Assembly: GCA_026645735.1 (NCBI GenBank)
Contig: JAPKMT010000015.1
Span: 1 to 60,725 of the forward strand
Length of the DNA: 60,725 nucleotides
Origin: Flexilinea sp.
Lineage (GTDB): Bacteria > Chloroflexota > Anaerolineae > Anaerolineales > Anaerolineaceae
Direction: 5' to 3'
The translations under genes and the position numbers were made by a program. Below, one piece after another: positions 43,244 through 51,942 of this stretch (its first letter is position 1; each line of letters begins with the position of its first letter). The notes under the pieces are model-generated. The model saw only the letters and a program-made list of their open reading frames with translations, ran no database searches and was not told where the DNA came from.

Positions 43244-44518
43244 ATGGCAAACTATGAAAAAGAAGGTGGCTTAGCAGCCCGCGTTAAGGAATTAATAATA
43301 GATGCATTTTTCGAAGCAAGGGATAGAGCTCATGATGATATTGAGGCTGTGAATCCTGAATCGGATTTGATCCAGATTTCTGAAAATCTGTTGATGGATG
43401 CACGTAAGAATATCGCTGAATATTCATCGCTTAGTATGCCCATTGCTGAACTGATCACATTAGGAGCGGGTGTTGCGTCTTTGCTACCAGCTCTGCGAAC
43501 AGTGACACAGACAGTCACAATTAGCACGCAGGGATTATATCAGTTAGTAAATGCTGGTGTTGGTGACGTCTTAAAGGCTGCCAAAAACGGTAATTTCTGG
43601 GGCGCAATAAAAAAAGCTGATGGTGCATCCAAAATGGCTAAGCTAAAAGCCGCAGGTCCAATTACTGCAACCACGAAATCAGTCGCAGCAATCAATCCGG
43701 CGACAATGATGATGGCTGTTGCCCTGTTTTCGATAGAAAAGGAACTTGGAAATATTGCCGAAATGGAAAAACAGATTATCTCTTTCCTGGAGATTGAAAA
43801 GGAAGCGGAAATTGAGGCCGATGTAAAGACATTATCAAATATAACTTCTCAGTATAAATATAATTGGGACAATGAACATTTCATTGCCAGCAATCATAAA
43901 ATGGTCCTTGATATTCAAAGGACAGCGCGTAAGAACATGATAGCTTTTCAGAAAAAAGTTGATGAAGCGATGGATTCCAAGAAACTGATCGTAGCGCAAA
44001 ATAAGGTTATTTCTACACTTAATGATTTTCTGAAAAAGTTCAAGTATTACAGGCTTTCGCTCTTTGCATTTTCTATGGCATCGCTTCTTGAGATAATGTT
44101 GAGTGGAAACTTTAAGGAAGAGAACATAATCGGAATCATAAAAGAAATCGAAGAAAATTCAATGGTATACAGCAATCTTTATGGTAAGTGCTCTGTTTTC
44201 ATTGAGAAACTGTCACATGCTTCTGTTGAGGCAAACGTTCTAAAAGGAATTGGTACTGCAAGTAATACTGTAGGAAAGCTTATAGGTAAGATACCTCTTG
44301 TGGAAAAAGGTCCGGTGGATGAATTCTTGCAGAACAGCGGAGCGCATCTTAAAAATGATGCCAGTGAGATGGAACGCGATGCCGTAAGTATTTTTGCAGA
44401 GATAGCCAATCCTTGCACTGGAGTGTTTGTTGAAAAGATGAAGGATATGGTGCAGATCTATAATCATACAGAAAGAATCTGTTTTGATGACAAAAAAATA
44501 TACCTGGTAACAGGCTGA
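43244..44518 (+). CDS. Unknown mostly helical protein, 424 residues
   Basis: I do not recognise a family. ATG 43244 has AAGGAAGGG 7-10 nt upstream and is preferred to an in-frame ATG at 43214 inside the ASCH gene. The protein is predicted mainly alpha-helical. Residues about 60-90 and 125-170 are Ala/Thr/Leu-rich and moderately hydrophobic (IAELITLGAGVASLLPAL; AINPATMMMAVALFSI), perhaps amphipathic or membrane-inserting. Residues about 175-330 are charged helices. The association with ASCH and a broken restriction gene suggests a mobile or defence-related origin, but nothing in the sequence proves it. Confidence 0.7.
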   Translation: MANYEKEGGLAARVKELIIDAFFEARDRAHDDIEAVNPESDLIQISENLLMDARKNIAEYSSLSMPIAELITLGAGVASLLPALRTVTQTVTISTQGLYQLVNAGVGDVLKAAKNGNFWGAIKKADGASKMAKLKAAGPITATTKSVAAINPATMMMAVALFSIEKELGNIAEMEKQIISFLEIEKEAEIEADVKTLSNITSQYKYNWDNEHFIASNHKMVLDIQRTARKNMIAFQKKVDEAMDSKKLIVAQNKVISTLNDFLKKFKYYRLSLFAFSMASLLEIMLSGNFKEENIIGIIKEIEENSMVYSNLYGKCSVFIEKLSHASVEANVLKGIGTASNTVGKLIGKIPLVEKGPVDEFLQNSGAHLKNDASEMERDAVSIFAEIANPCTGVFVEKMKDMVQIYNHTERICFDDKKIYLVTG

Positions 44519-44769
44519 TTTGAAAAAAAGCACTTGGGTGCACCTTTCAACGGTTATTATGTGTTTGTATCAAAATCACTCAGGTGGCGGGCTACGCAGC
44601 CAGGACAGGCGGCTTTTTCATTGATACCCTTGCCTATCTGCGCAGTAAAATCAGAGCTGGCAATGTGGATACAGAGCGCACCATTCAGCGTTCCATCAAG
44701 ACGACGAAATGGAATTTCATCAAGGGAAAATTTTTTTCTCAGGTGATATTATTTCCATTTCTGATAAAG
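44519..44769 (+). other. Possible gene fragment
   Basis: A frame within 44584-44784 encodes GYAARTGGFFIDTLAYLRSK and a basic continuation, with no start codon preceded by a ribosome site. It has a protein-like composition but matches nothing I know. It may be the remains of a gene disrupted during formation of this accessory patch. Confidence 0.3.
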
Positions 44770-44877
44770 CTACAATTTCTCTGAAAAAAAGGTGATTCCA
44801 GATTCTGTTTTGATGTCAGTCCGAGCTCCTGTTGGTCCTGTTGCATAAACGTCGCTTTCCGCAATTAATTCCGTGCG

Positions 44878-45009
44878 TTAATCATCGCCATCACGAATAT
44901 CGGCCTCATAAGCGATGCCCTGCTCATAAACTTCGATGATCGTTGCCTCTTCACCAGTTTTGAGGATCACTTTATCGTATTGCTTTATTATTGTCTTGCC
45001 ACTTTTCAT
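44878..45009 (-). CDS. Small orphan protein (DUF4926-like), possibly cut short by a stop
   Basis: 43 residues, MKSGKTIIKQYDKVILKTG followed by EEATIIEVYEQGIAYEADIR. The pattern YDKVILKTGE-x-ATIIEVY resembles the small beta-barrel DUF4926 proteins. After TAA 44880-44878 the same frame stays open for 36 more codons (RTELIAESDVYATGPTG...) to 44770, so the gene may be interrupted by a nonsense mutation. The ribosome site is weak. Such genes often occur as orphans near toxin/immunity clusters. Confidence 0.5.
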   Translation of the reverse strand: MKSGKTIIKQYDKVILKTGEEATIIEVYEQGIAYEADIRDGDD

Positions 45010-45216
45010 GGATTTATTTAAACTCACGATTTCTGAATTTATTTTTCTGTTTCAAACATCAGCGATTTCGACTTGCTGTTATGACATGGTAAAAAATGAA
45101 AAAATCCTTTATCATATTTATAGATCTGAGGTGAGGAAATCCACCGCTCATGCACTGAGTCCGGAAACGGCCAGTCAAGGAAGACGCTGGATGTGGTGGC
45201 CCAGCCAGATCATAAC

Positions 45217-45247
45217 GTAGCCTGGTAAATCGCCAGGCTACTTTTTT
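45217..45247 (+). terminator. Intrinsic terminator, plus strand
   Basis: GTAGCCTGG (45217-45225) pairs with CCAGGCTAC (45233-45241) around TAAATCG, followed by six T. No intact plus-strand gene ends here, so it may mark the end of a decayed gene lying in 45010-45216. Confidence 0.85.
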
Positions 45248-45519
45248 ATTGGTCGACCTTGTTTTATTCCTGTTAAATATTCCAATCCTTTTTCTTTTTC
45301 TCCCGCTTCCAGCAATTCCATAAATTTGTTTGCCTGTTCAAAAGTGATATCATCCACATCCGCCCAGGAGTGCGTCCCATAATCCATGATACGGTCTTCC
45401 AACACGTTATCATTATCAACTATCCAGCCTTTTCCTTTGATGTATATATATGGGATAGAATTTTCTTTTTTTGCGATAATTCCTATATCGTTCAGGTAAC
45501 AATAGTATGGATTTTTCAT
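45238..45519 (-). CDS. Small hypothetical protein, 93 residues
   Basis: The protein starts MKNPYYCYLNDIGIIAKKEN and has an acidic, mostly beta then alpha pattern, with EQANKFMELLEAGEKEKG as a C-terminal helix. It has the look of a small immunity-type or orphan protein but matches no family I can name. It lies upstream of the 43-residue gene in the same orientation, 228 bp apart. Its stop overlaps the plus-strand terminator. AGAAAG upstream is a weak ribosome site. Confidence 0.55.
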   Translation of the reverse strand: MKNPYYCYLNDIGIIAKKENSIPYIYIKGKGWIVDNDNVLEDRIMDYGTHSWADVDDITFEQANKFMELLEAGEKEKGLEYLTGIKQGRPIKK

Positions 45520-45898
45520 ATCGATATGATTCTTTCTATGTCGACAGGGTCAACCAGCACACTGGACATCTCAACCGTTTTATTACGCGCGAGTGATTGA
45601 TGCCGGGGAGCCTGTCCGACCAAGCGGTTTCATTTTTATTTCATACAATCATGTCGCAATCTTGACGATGAAAAATATTCAAATTGATTATCAATTGAGA
45701 AGATTACAAATAAAGATTTAATCTTATATTATTCTAATTGCAATATTCTTTTAACAAATCAAATGATGGATTTAAAGTTTCCGCAATCAGCTCATCCTTT
45801 CATGCAACAATATCAGATAGCATGCTTTTCCGATTCATTCTTTTATGTATAATTAATGGCACTTACATGCATTAATAGGAATAAACAGCGAGCGTAGT
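45520..45898. other. Intergenic region, possible gene remnant
   Basis: 379 bp. At about 45550-45650 a plus-strand frame gives FYYARVIDAGEPVRPSG-like sequence without a start, perhaps a fragment of a lost gene. TATAAT at 45848-45853 may serve the next gene. No hairpin element is seen here. Confidence 0.4.
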
Positions 45899-46339
45899 AT
45901 GAAAAAATGTCAACATTGCGGAGCGCTTAGCGCAGATAAATCTTCCAGTTGCGAATATTGCGGCGTTCAATTTCCGGTTGCGGCTCCCTCACAGCCTCTT
46001 CCCTCAGATTTTGGCGAAACTCCGGATCGGATGAATCCACAAGTAATTACGCATAACAATAATTATTATTATTACAACCAGCCTGTTGCTCCTCAGCCGC
46101 CACAGTTCAATCAAGCCAGCAATGTTCATATAACAGAGAAACCGAAAAAGAAGCACTCTCTATTGAAAACGATCGGATGGCTGATGCTGATCGGCCAGAT
46201 TGTTCAAATAATCAGTGCTCCTGGAATCTATGGAACGTTGATCATACCGATGATTTTTACAATCATTGGTATCAGAAAAGGAAATTGGTTTTTTATCTTG
46301 ATCGCGGTGATCCTATCGGGCGCTTTATTCAGTCAATAA
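45899..46339 (+). CDS. Zinc-ribbon membrane protein
   Basis: 146 residues. The N-terminal zinc ribbon has two CxxC knuckles (KKCQHCGA and CEYCGVQ, residues 1-24). A low-complexity Pro/Gln/Asn/Tyr linker (HNNNYYYYNQPVAPQPPQ) and two hydrophobic helices (about 90-115 and 120-145) follow. It resembles widespread zinc_ribbon_2 proteins of unknown role. The ribosome site is poor. A terminator lies downstream at 46361-46418. Confidence 0.75.
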   Translation: MKKCQHCGALSADKSSSCEYCGVQFPVAAPSQPLPSDFGETPDRMNPQVITHNNNYYYYNQPVAPQPPQFNQASNVHITEKPKKKHSLLKTIGWLMLIGQIVQIISAPGIYGTLIIPMIFTIIGIRKGNWFFILIAVILSGALFSQ

Positions 46340-46360
46340 TCCGACCAGGTAAAACAAAAC

Positions 46361-46418
46361 AAGTATCTCCTGCGATAGAAATCGGTCAGAGATACTTAAT
46401 GTCGCTCGTTTTTTTTGA
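46361..46418 (+). terminator. Terminator after zinc-ribbon gene
   Basis: AAGTATCTC (46361-46369) pairs with GAGATACTT (46389-46397), with a T run at 46409-46416. The 11-nt gap before the T run makes it less canonical. Confidence 0.55.
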
Positions 46419-46456
46419 ACGGTGATACGTACAAATGCGAGTCTGTTAAAACCTTT

Positions 46457-47896
46457 TTAGTTGAATACCACCACACCATCGACGCGTCGGCACAGATCAG
46501 ATATCAAAGCAGCTGCAGTCTTTCGCACAACAAACCACTCGTTGGGTGAAAAGAGATAAAGCCAGGCGGCATCTTCCGCTGCGATCTGTAGCGCCTGACG
46601 GTATAAATCGGCTCGTAATGGACCATCGACAGTCTCCCAGGCTTTCTTTAGCAATGCGTTGAATTCCGTGCTCTTGAAGCCCTGCCACCACGGACCAGCC
46701 GCGTCAGAATTAAGTTTTTCGAGCAGTACTCGGTACGTGCTGACCGGACTGGAATCAAAAATACAAAGGTCATGAATATTTTTCCCGCGCACATCCAGGG
46801 CGTATTGTTCGCGATCCGGCTGGATTTTTTCTTCCAGCGTGATGCCAATTTTTTCCCATTGCTTTCGCAAACATGCAGCAATCACAGGCGATTCATCCGG
46901 ACCGATTAATGGCCGGAATAATGTTAATGTCAGCCCATTTTCATAACCGGCTTCTTTCAACAAATCACGTGCTTTTTCCGGATTGTACGGATAAGACGGA
47001 TAATCGGGATCAACACCAAAATGGAATTTGCTGAGCGGTCCGTTTAAGCGGTTTGCGTCGCCATCACAGGCTTTGTTGATGATTTCATCCACATCCGTTC
47101 CATAATTGACAGCCTGCCGAACCCGTTTATCGGTAAACGGTCCTTCAAAACAATTCAGGAATGCCGGAATTGAAAGCGGCATTTCGTGGTGGATCAACTG
47201 CGCTTCAGGATCATCCAAAAGTGTTCCGACATCTGCTTTTCGCAGATAAGTGACAACGTCCACTTTTCCCTCTTTGAAGAGCTGGACACGTTTTTGAGCG
47301 TCACGTTCGTCGATGAACACCAGTTTTTCGACAGGGGGTTGTTCACCCCAATAATCTGTGAAATGGGTGAATTCATAAGTTTTCTCGGAGATTTTTGCAG
47401 TTTTAAATGGACCTGTTCCTGGAATCGTTTTCGGATCCTTTCCGATAAAATCCTTCGGAATGATCATAATGTAAGCCAGCAGGTCCGGCAAATCAGCCAT
47501 TGGTTTGGACAGCGTGATTTTGAGATGGCTTTCATCGATGCAATTCACGTCTGCATCACCCAGATATGCATAGAGCAGCGCATCCGTCCCATAAGCGCCG
47601 GGGACATCCTCCCGGGACGCGTTGCGGATGGATGCAGCAGCATCCTGCGCTGTAATCACGGTACCATCATGATATTTCACCTGATCGCGAATGGTGAACA
47701 CCCATTCTTTTGCATCATCCGATACGGTCCAGTTTTCGGCCAGAGATGGTTGAATGGACAAATCAGAGCCATATCTTACCAGTCCTTCAAACACTGCGAA
47801 ACGGATGGACAGCTGGCTGCGTGGTTCTATCCAAAGATGCGGATCGGGGAAAACGCCCCCGGGCTGACATATTGTTAAAGAGTCAAGTTTATTCAT
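46457..47896 (-). CDS. Family 5 (peptide/nickel-type) binding protein without signal peptide
   Basis: A 479-residue SBP_bac_5 protein, complete at both ends: SIRFAVFEGLVRYG near the N-terminus; VKYHDGTVITAQDAAASI; GTGPFK; DKRVRQAVNYGTDVDEII; YNPEKARDLLKEAGY. The ATG is preceded by AGGAAGGG at good spacing, and the sequence begins MNKLDSLTICQPGG, directly into the mature fold with no signal peptide or lipobox. It is therefore predicted cytoplasmic unless exported another way. It is the last gene of the ABC operon, 38 nt after the OppF-like ATPase gene, and clearly distinct from the signal-bearing binding protein at the operon start. Confidence 0.88.
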   Translation of the reverse strand: MNKLDSLTICQPGGVFPDPHLWIEPRSQLSIRFAVFEGLVRYGSDLSIQPSLAENWTVSDDAKEWVFTIRDQVKYHDGTVITAQDAAASIRNASREDVPGAYGTDALLYAYLGDADVNCIDESHLKITLSKPMADLPDLLAYIMIIPKDFIGKDPKTIPGTGPFKTAKISEKTYEFTHFTDYWGEQPPVEKLVFIDERDAQKRVQLFKEGKVDVVTYLRKADVGTLLDDPEAQLIHHEMPLSIPAFLNCFEGPFTDKRVRQAVNYGTDVDEIINKACDGDANRLNGPLSKFHFGVDPDYPSYPYNPEKARDLLKEAGYENGLTLTLFRPLIGPDESPVIAACLRKQWEKIGITLEEKIQPDREQYALDVRGKNIHDLCIFDSSPVSTYRVLLEKLNSDAAGPWWQGFKSTEFNALLKKAWETVDGPLRADLYRQALQIAAEDAAWLYLFSPNEWFVVRKTAAALISDLCRRVDGVVVFN

Positions 47897-47934
47897 TACC
47901 CTTCCTGTTTTTCGAAATCATCGGTTGCTACGGT

Positions 47935-48903
47935 TTATGTAAGATGGCAGGCCAGAAAATGGCCGGGCGAAACTTCCCGCCATTGAGGCTCTTCTGTTGT
48001 ACAGCGCGGCATAGCAAAAGGACAGCGTGTATGAAAGCGGCAGCCGGACGGTGGATTGGCCGGACTCGGAACATCACCAGTCGTCAGGATCCGCTGTTTT
48101 CTGGCGCCTGCTTTCCGACTTGGAACTGCAGACAACAGGGCTTTGGTGTACGGATGAGAGGGATGCTGAAACAGTTCATCACATTCTGCCAATTCGACAA
48201 TTTTTCCCAGATACATCACGCCCACACGATTGCTGGTATGACGGACCATCGCAAGATCATGCGCAATAAACAGATACGTGATGCCGAGTTGTTCCTGCAG
48301 CTCCTCCAGCAGATTGATAATTTGCGCCTGTACAGATACATCCAGGGCAGAAATCGGTTCATCGCAGATAATGAATTCCGGGTTGATGGCGATTGCCCTT
48401 GCAATTCCAATGCGCTGCCGTTGACCGCCTGAAAATTCATGCGGGTAACGACGGACAAATATCGGATTCAGATTAACCAGTTTCAGCAATCTGGCCGCAA
48501 ACTCTTCAGATTCTTTCCAGCTGATTTTTCCATGGTCTACCGCTGCTTCCGCGACGATTTCTCGAATGGTCATGCGCGGATTCAAACTGGCATAGGGGTC
48601 CTGGAAGATCATCTGCATCCGCGTTCGAACGGAACGCAATTCCTTCCCCGATAGATTCTCAATGGAATGTCCATCAAAAGAAATTTTCCCGGATGTCGGT
48701 TCATAAAGCCGCAGAATGGTACGACCGGCAGTTGATTTTCCGCAACCGGATTCGCCGACCAATCCAAATGTTTCACCTTTGTTCACTTTGAAAGAAATTC
48801 CATCGACTGCATGAATCGAGCCAACCTGACGCTGTAATAAACCGGCACGGATTGGAAAATATTTCACCAGATTTTCTACTTGTAATAATGGTTTTTCTGT
48901 CAT
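47935..48903 (-). CDS. Oligopeptide/dipeptide ABC importer ATPase (OppF/DppF-like)
   Basis: About 322 residues. Walker [13 protein letters not shown]-loop [15 protein letters not shown], signature [14 protein letters not shown], Walker [14 protein letters not shown]-loop [11 protein letters not shown], and the C-terminal oligopeptide-type extension with [18 protein letters not shown] 48903 overlaps the stop of the OppD-like gene (ATGA), which fits the family start ([12 protein letters not shown]). The frame is open further upstream but inside the OppD gene. Confidence 0.94.
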   Translation of the reverse strand: MTEKPLLQVENLVKYFPIRAGLLQRQVGSIHAVDGISFKVNKGETFGLVGESGCGKSTAGRTILRLYEPTSGKISFDGHSIENLSGKELRSVRTRMQMIFQDPYASLNPRMTIREIVAEAAVDHGKISWKESEEFAARLLKLVNLNPIFVRRYPHEFSGGQRQRIGIARAIAINPEFIICDEPISALDVSVQAQIINLLEELQEQLGITYLFIAHDLAMVRHTSNRVGVMYLGKIVELAECDELFQHPSHPYTKALLSAVPSRKAGARKQRILTTGDVPSPANPPSGCRFHTRCPFAMPRCTTEEPQWREVSPGHFLACHLT

Positions 48904-49919
48904 TTGCTCATACCTTCTGGAGTGATATCCTTCCAACACGCGATGCGATGGTTTTCCCCAACATCCCGAAGCGCTGGAATCGTCATACATTGCTGATCCG
49001 CATACTTGCAGCGTGGCAAAAAAGGACAGGTTTCCGGTTTCAGGAATAGTAACGGGGGTGTACCAGGTATCGTTTCTAATTTTTTCTTATGGTTTTCTCC
49101 ATCCAGATTCGGCAGGCTGTTAAGCAATCCCAATGTATATGGATGGCGCGCGTTGGAAAAAAGTTCATCGACCATCAGCTCTTCAATCACAAAACCGCTG
49201 TACATGACAACGATTCGATGTGCGACTTCCGAAACGACACCCAAATCGTGTGTAATCCAAATGACAGACATACCCAACGTGTCACGCAGTCTTAAAACCA
49301 GATCGACAATCTGAGCTTGAATTGTGACATCCAGCGCCGTAGTCGGTTCATCGGCGATTAACACATCCGGATTACAGGCAAGCGCCATGGCAATCATGAC
49401 GCGTTGACGCATACCACCCGAAAACTGATGCGGATAATCTTTTGCCCGCTGTCTCGGACTTGGAATACCAACCATTTCCAATAATTCAACCGTTCTGTCT
49501 TCAGCTTCGCGCTTCGTCATCTTCATGTGACGGATCAGCGTTTCGGAAATTTGATTATTAATCGTGAATACCGGATTGAGGCAGGTGATAGGATCCTGAA
49601 AAATCATCGATATTTTTGCGCCGCGCACATCACAGATTTCTCTGTCGGAAATCTTCAGCAAATCCCGATTTTCGAATGTAACGCTGCCATTCTCGATTTT
49701 TCCAGGAGGAGAAGGAATCAGACGCAGCGAAGACAACATGGTTACACTTTTGCCGCATCCGCTTTCGCCAACGATGCCCACCGTTTCTCCTTTGTGTAAA
49801 TCGATGGAAACGCCATTGACAGCGTGAACAATCCCTTCCGGTGTATAAAATCGGATAACCAGATCCTTGATTTCCAGGATTTTTGATTTGTAATTTTTCA
49901 TGTTCATATTCGTGCTCAT
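48900..49919 (-). CDS. Oligopeptide/dipeptide ABC importer ATPase (OppD/DppD-like)
   Basis: 339 residues. Walker [12 protein letters not shown], signature [14 protein letters not shown], Walker [14 protein letters not shown]-loop [11 protein letters not shown], and the C-terminal cysteine region [14 protein letters not shown]. Opp/Dpp C-terminal cysteine sets of this kind can hold an Fe-S cluster. It is coupled by ATGA overlaps to the OppC-like gene upstream and the OppF-like gene downstream. Confidence 0.95.
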   Translation of the reverse strand: MSTNMNMKNYKSKILEIKDLVIRFYTPEGIVHAVNGVSIDLHKGETVGIVGESGCGKSVTMLSSLRLIPSPPGKIENGSVTFENRDLLKISDREICDVRGAKISMIFQDPITCLNPVFTINNQISETLIRHMKMTKREAEDRTVELLEMVGIPSPRQRAKDYPHQFSGGMRQRVMIAMALACNPDVLIADEPTTALDVTIQAQIVDLVLRLRDTLGMSVIWITHDLGVVSEVAHRIVVMYSGFVIEELMVDELFSNARHPYTLGLLNSLPNLDGENHKKKLETIPGTPPLLFLKPETCPFLPRCKYADQQCMTIPALRDVGENHRIACWKDITPEGMSK

Positions 49920-50818
49920 AATCGCAGTCGTGGATCCAGATAATCACGCAGCCAGTCCCCAAATAGATTGATTCCAAGCACAGTAACAGAAATTGCCAAT
50001 CCCGGAAGCAGACAAATCCACCATTTTGCCTGAAGAAAATCACGACCATCGGCCAGCATTTGTCCCCAGGAAGGGATGGCCGGATTGATACCCAAACCGA
50101 GAAAGGAAAGGCTCGCCTCCGATAAGATTGTATCCGCCATAGTAAAAGAAGCAACGACAATAATTGGAGAAAAAGCATTCGGCAATACGTGTTTTGTCAG
50201 AATTCGAAGCATCCGAATACCGGACGCCTGTGCTGCGGTGACATACGTTTCTTCGCGAACCGACAATACCTGACCACGGATAATTCTGGCATAGCGCACC
50301 CAGCCTCCGATCGCCAGAACAACAATCAAGGTGACCAGCCCTCCATTAAATGCTGCCATTAAGAACAAAGCCAGCAAAATATAGGGAAAGGATAGCTGCA
50401 CATTCATCAGCCAGTTGATGATTGAGTCGGCTTTCCCTCCTAAAAATCCTGCTAAAAGCCCCATGACAATCCCTATGCCTGCACCCAGAAACACGGAAGC
50501 GATGCCAACAGATAAAGAAATGCGGCTGCCATGAACAATTCTGCTAAGAATGTCTCTTCCTAATGAATCAGTTCCAAGGGGATACTCTGTCGATCCGCCT
50601 TCCATAAACCACATGGGTTTTAATCGTTCCTTGGGTGCCTTCAAGTTATAAGGCTTTCGGGCAAGCTGATCAGCGAAGATGGCTGTGAAAATGATTAACA
50701 CGATAATAATGAATCCAATCACACCGGATGAATGATGACGCATATGAGAGAAAAAATGTATAATTGGTTTCTTCTGCGGCTTAATTAATGGTTCAAGATC
50801 AGCGATGGATGAGTTCAT
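49916..50818 (-). CDS. ABC importer permease (OppC/DppC-like)
   Basis: 300 residues. The N-terminal helix (about 30-52) is followed by LGTDSLGRDILSRIVHGSR, the OppC_N hallmark. Five more hydrophobic segments follow, with the EAA coupling loop at TAAQASGIRMLRILTKHVLPN. It is coupled by 4-bp overlaps to the neighbouring genes on both sides. Confidence 0.95.
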   Translation of the reverse strand: MNSSIADLEPLIKPQKKPIIHFFSHMRHHSSGVIGFIIIVLIIFTAIFADQLARKPYNLKAPKERLKPMWFMEGGSTEYPLGTDSLGRDILSRIVHGSRISLSVGIASVFLGAGIGIVMGLLAGFLGGKADSIINWLMNVQLSFPYILLALFLMAAFNGGLVTLIVVLAIGGWVRYARIIRGQVLSVREETYVTAAQASGIRMLRILTKHVLPNAFSPIIVVASFTMADTILSEASLSFLGLGINPAIPSWGQMLADGRDFLQAKWWICLLPGLAISVTVLGINLFGDWLRDYLDPRLRL

Positions 50819-51732
50819 TTGTATGTAATCCTTGGATCCAATATCGTATAGAGTATATCTACAAGAAGATTTACAATCACAAAAATCAAGGCAGAAAAAA
50901 GTACAACACCTTGAACTAATGGAAAATCACGTTGTAACACGGCATTGATCACAAGCCTGCCAACTCCCGGCCAGGCAAAAACGGTTTCAATGACCATGGC
51001 TCCACCCAGCAAATCGGCAAATATCAGTCCGATATAGGTCACAACCGGTATGGAAGCATTTCGCAATGCATGTTTCCAAATCACTACTTTTTCCAGTATT
51101 CCTTTGGATCGGGCAGTACGGATATATTCTTTTTCCAAAACTTCCAGCATACTGGATCGGATCAAGCGTGTCAATCGACCTGTCAAATAAAAACCCAGCG
51201 TAACAGCCGGCAGAATTAAATGCATCCTGGTATCCGAGCCAGAAATCGGAAGCCAACGCAGTTTTACGCCAAAGATAAATGACAGCATCAGACCAACCCA
51301 AAAACTGGGCATAGCCTGTCCGTTCAGAGCAAAAATGGTTCCGGCAGAATCTGCAAACGTATTTCGATGCAAAGCCACAAAAACACCAATCGGGAATGAT
51401 AACAGCAGACTGATCAGCATTGCTGCAAAAGTCAATTTCAATGTATTCGGTAATTTGTCGATAATTAATTGAGTAACGGGTAAACCATGCCGAATGGATT
51501 TTCCAAGATCACCATGCAAACAGTCGTTGATGTAACGAACAAATTGGACCGGAATCGGTTTATCAAGTCCAAAATCTCTTCTGAAATCAGCAAGCTGCTC
51601 CGCAGTTGCGCCATCCGATAACATTAAACGGGCAGGATCACCGGTTGCTCGGGTTATTACAAACGTAATTGCTACTGCTCCCAATAGAACCAGAATCGAT
51701 TCAAGGAGCCGGCGAATAATGTAGGTCGTCAA
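50815..51732 (-). CDS. ABC importer permease (OppB/DppB-like)
   Basis: 305 residues of the BPD_transp_1 family, six predicted helices. The EAA loop is RSSMLEVLEKEYIRTARSKG. The usual FGLDKPIPVQFVRYI and GDLGKSIRHGLPV segments of the periplasmic loop are present. First of four overlapping genes; 210 nt after the signal-bearing binding protein, with a stem-loop in the gap. Confidence 0.95.
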   Translation of the reverse strand: MTTYIIRRLLESILVLLGAVAITFVITRATGDPARLMLSDGATAEQLADFRRDFGLDKPIPVQFVRYINDCLHGDLGKSIRHGLPVTQLIIDKLPNTLKLTFAAMLISLLLSFPIGVFVALHRNTFADSAGTIFALNGQAMPSFWVGLMLSFIFGVKLRWLPISGSDTRMHLILPAVTLGFYLTGRLTRLIRSSMLEVLEKEYIRTARSKGILEKVVIWKHALRNASIPVVTYIGLIFADLLGGAMVIETVFAWPGVGRLVINAVLQRDFPLVQGVVLFSALIFVIVNLLVDILYTILDPRITYK

Positions 51733-51858
51733 ATGTGTCTTCCTCCTTCATAAAAATCACTGTTCCATCAAAAATTGTTGTAACGAAGATACTGTTCATC
51801 AGTCAATCAACACAGTTGTCCGTTAACAACAGGATAACAGCAATTTTGATTAACAATA

Positions 51859-51895
51859 CTCTTGCAGGAACAATGATTTTCTGTTCCTGCAAGAG
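51859..51895 (-). promoter_or_regulatory. Stem-loop between binding protein and permease genes
   Basis: CTCTTGCAGGAACA (51859-51872) and its perfect complement TGTTCCTGCAAGAG (51882-51895) with a 9-nt loop. There is no T run on the minus strand. It probably acts as a 3' stabiliser or partial terminator that raises binding protein over permease, as at 13939-13970. Confidence 0.75.
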
Positions 51896-51942
51896 ATAGG
51901 ATGCTAATACTTAACCAGATTTATGACCGTAAAAAGAACAGA

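Noticed and set aside
41154..45898. Site-specific integration of the accessory patch at tRNA-Lys
   Set aside because: No second copy of the tRNA 3' end and no integrase gene could be found downstream.
47186..48432. Long plus-strand frames opposite the binding protein and OppF-like genes
   Set aside because: They overlap well-supported minus-strand genes with clear family motifs, and their own sequences have none.
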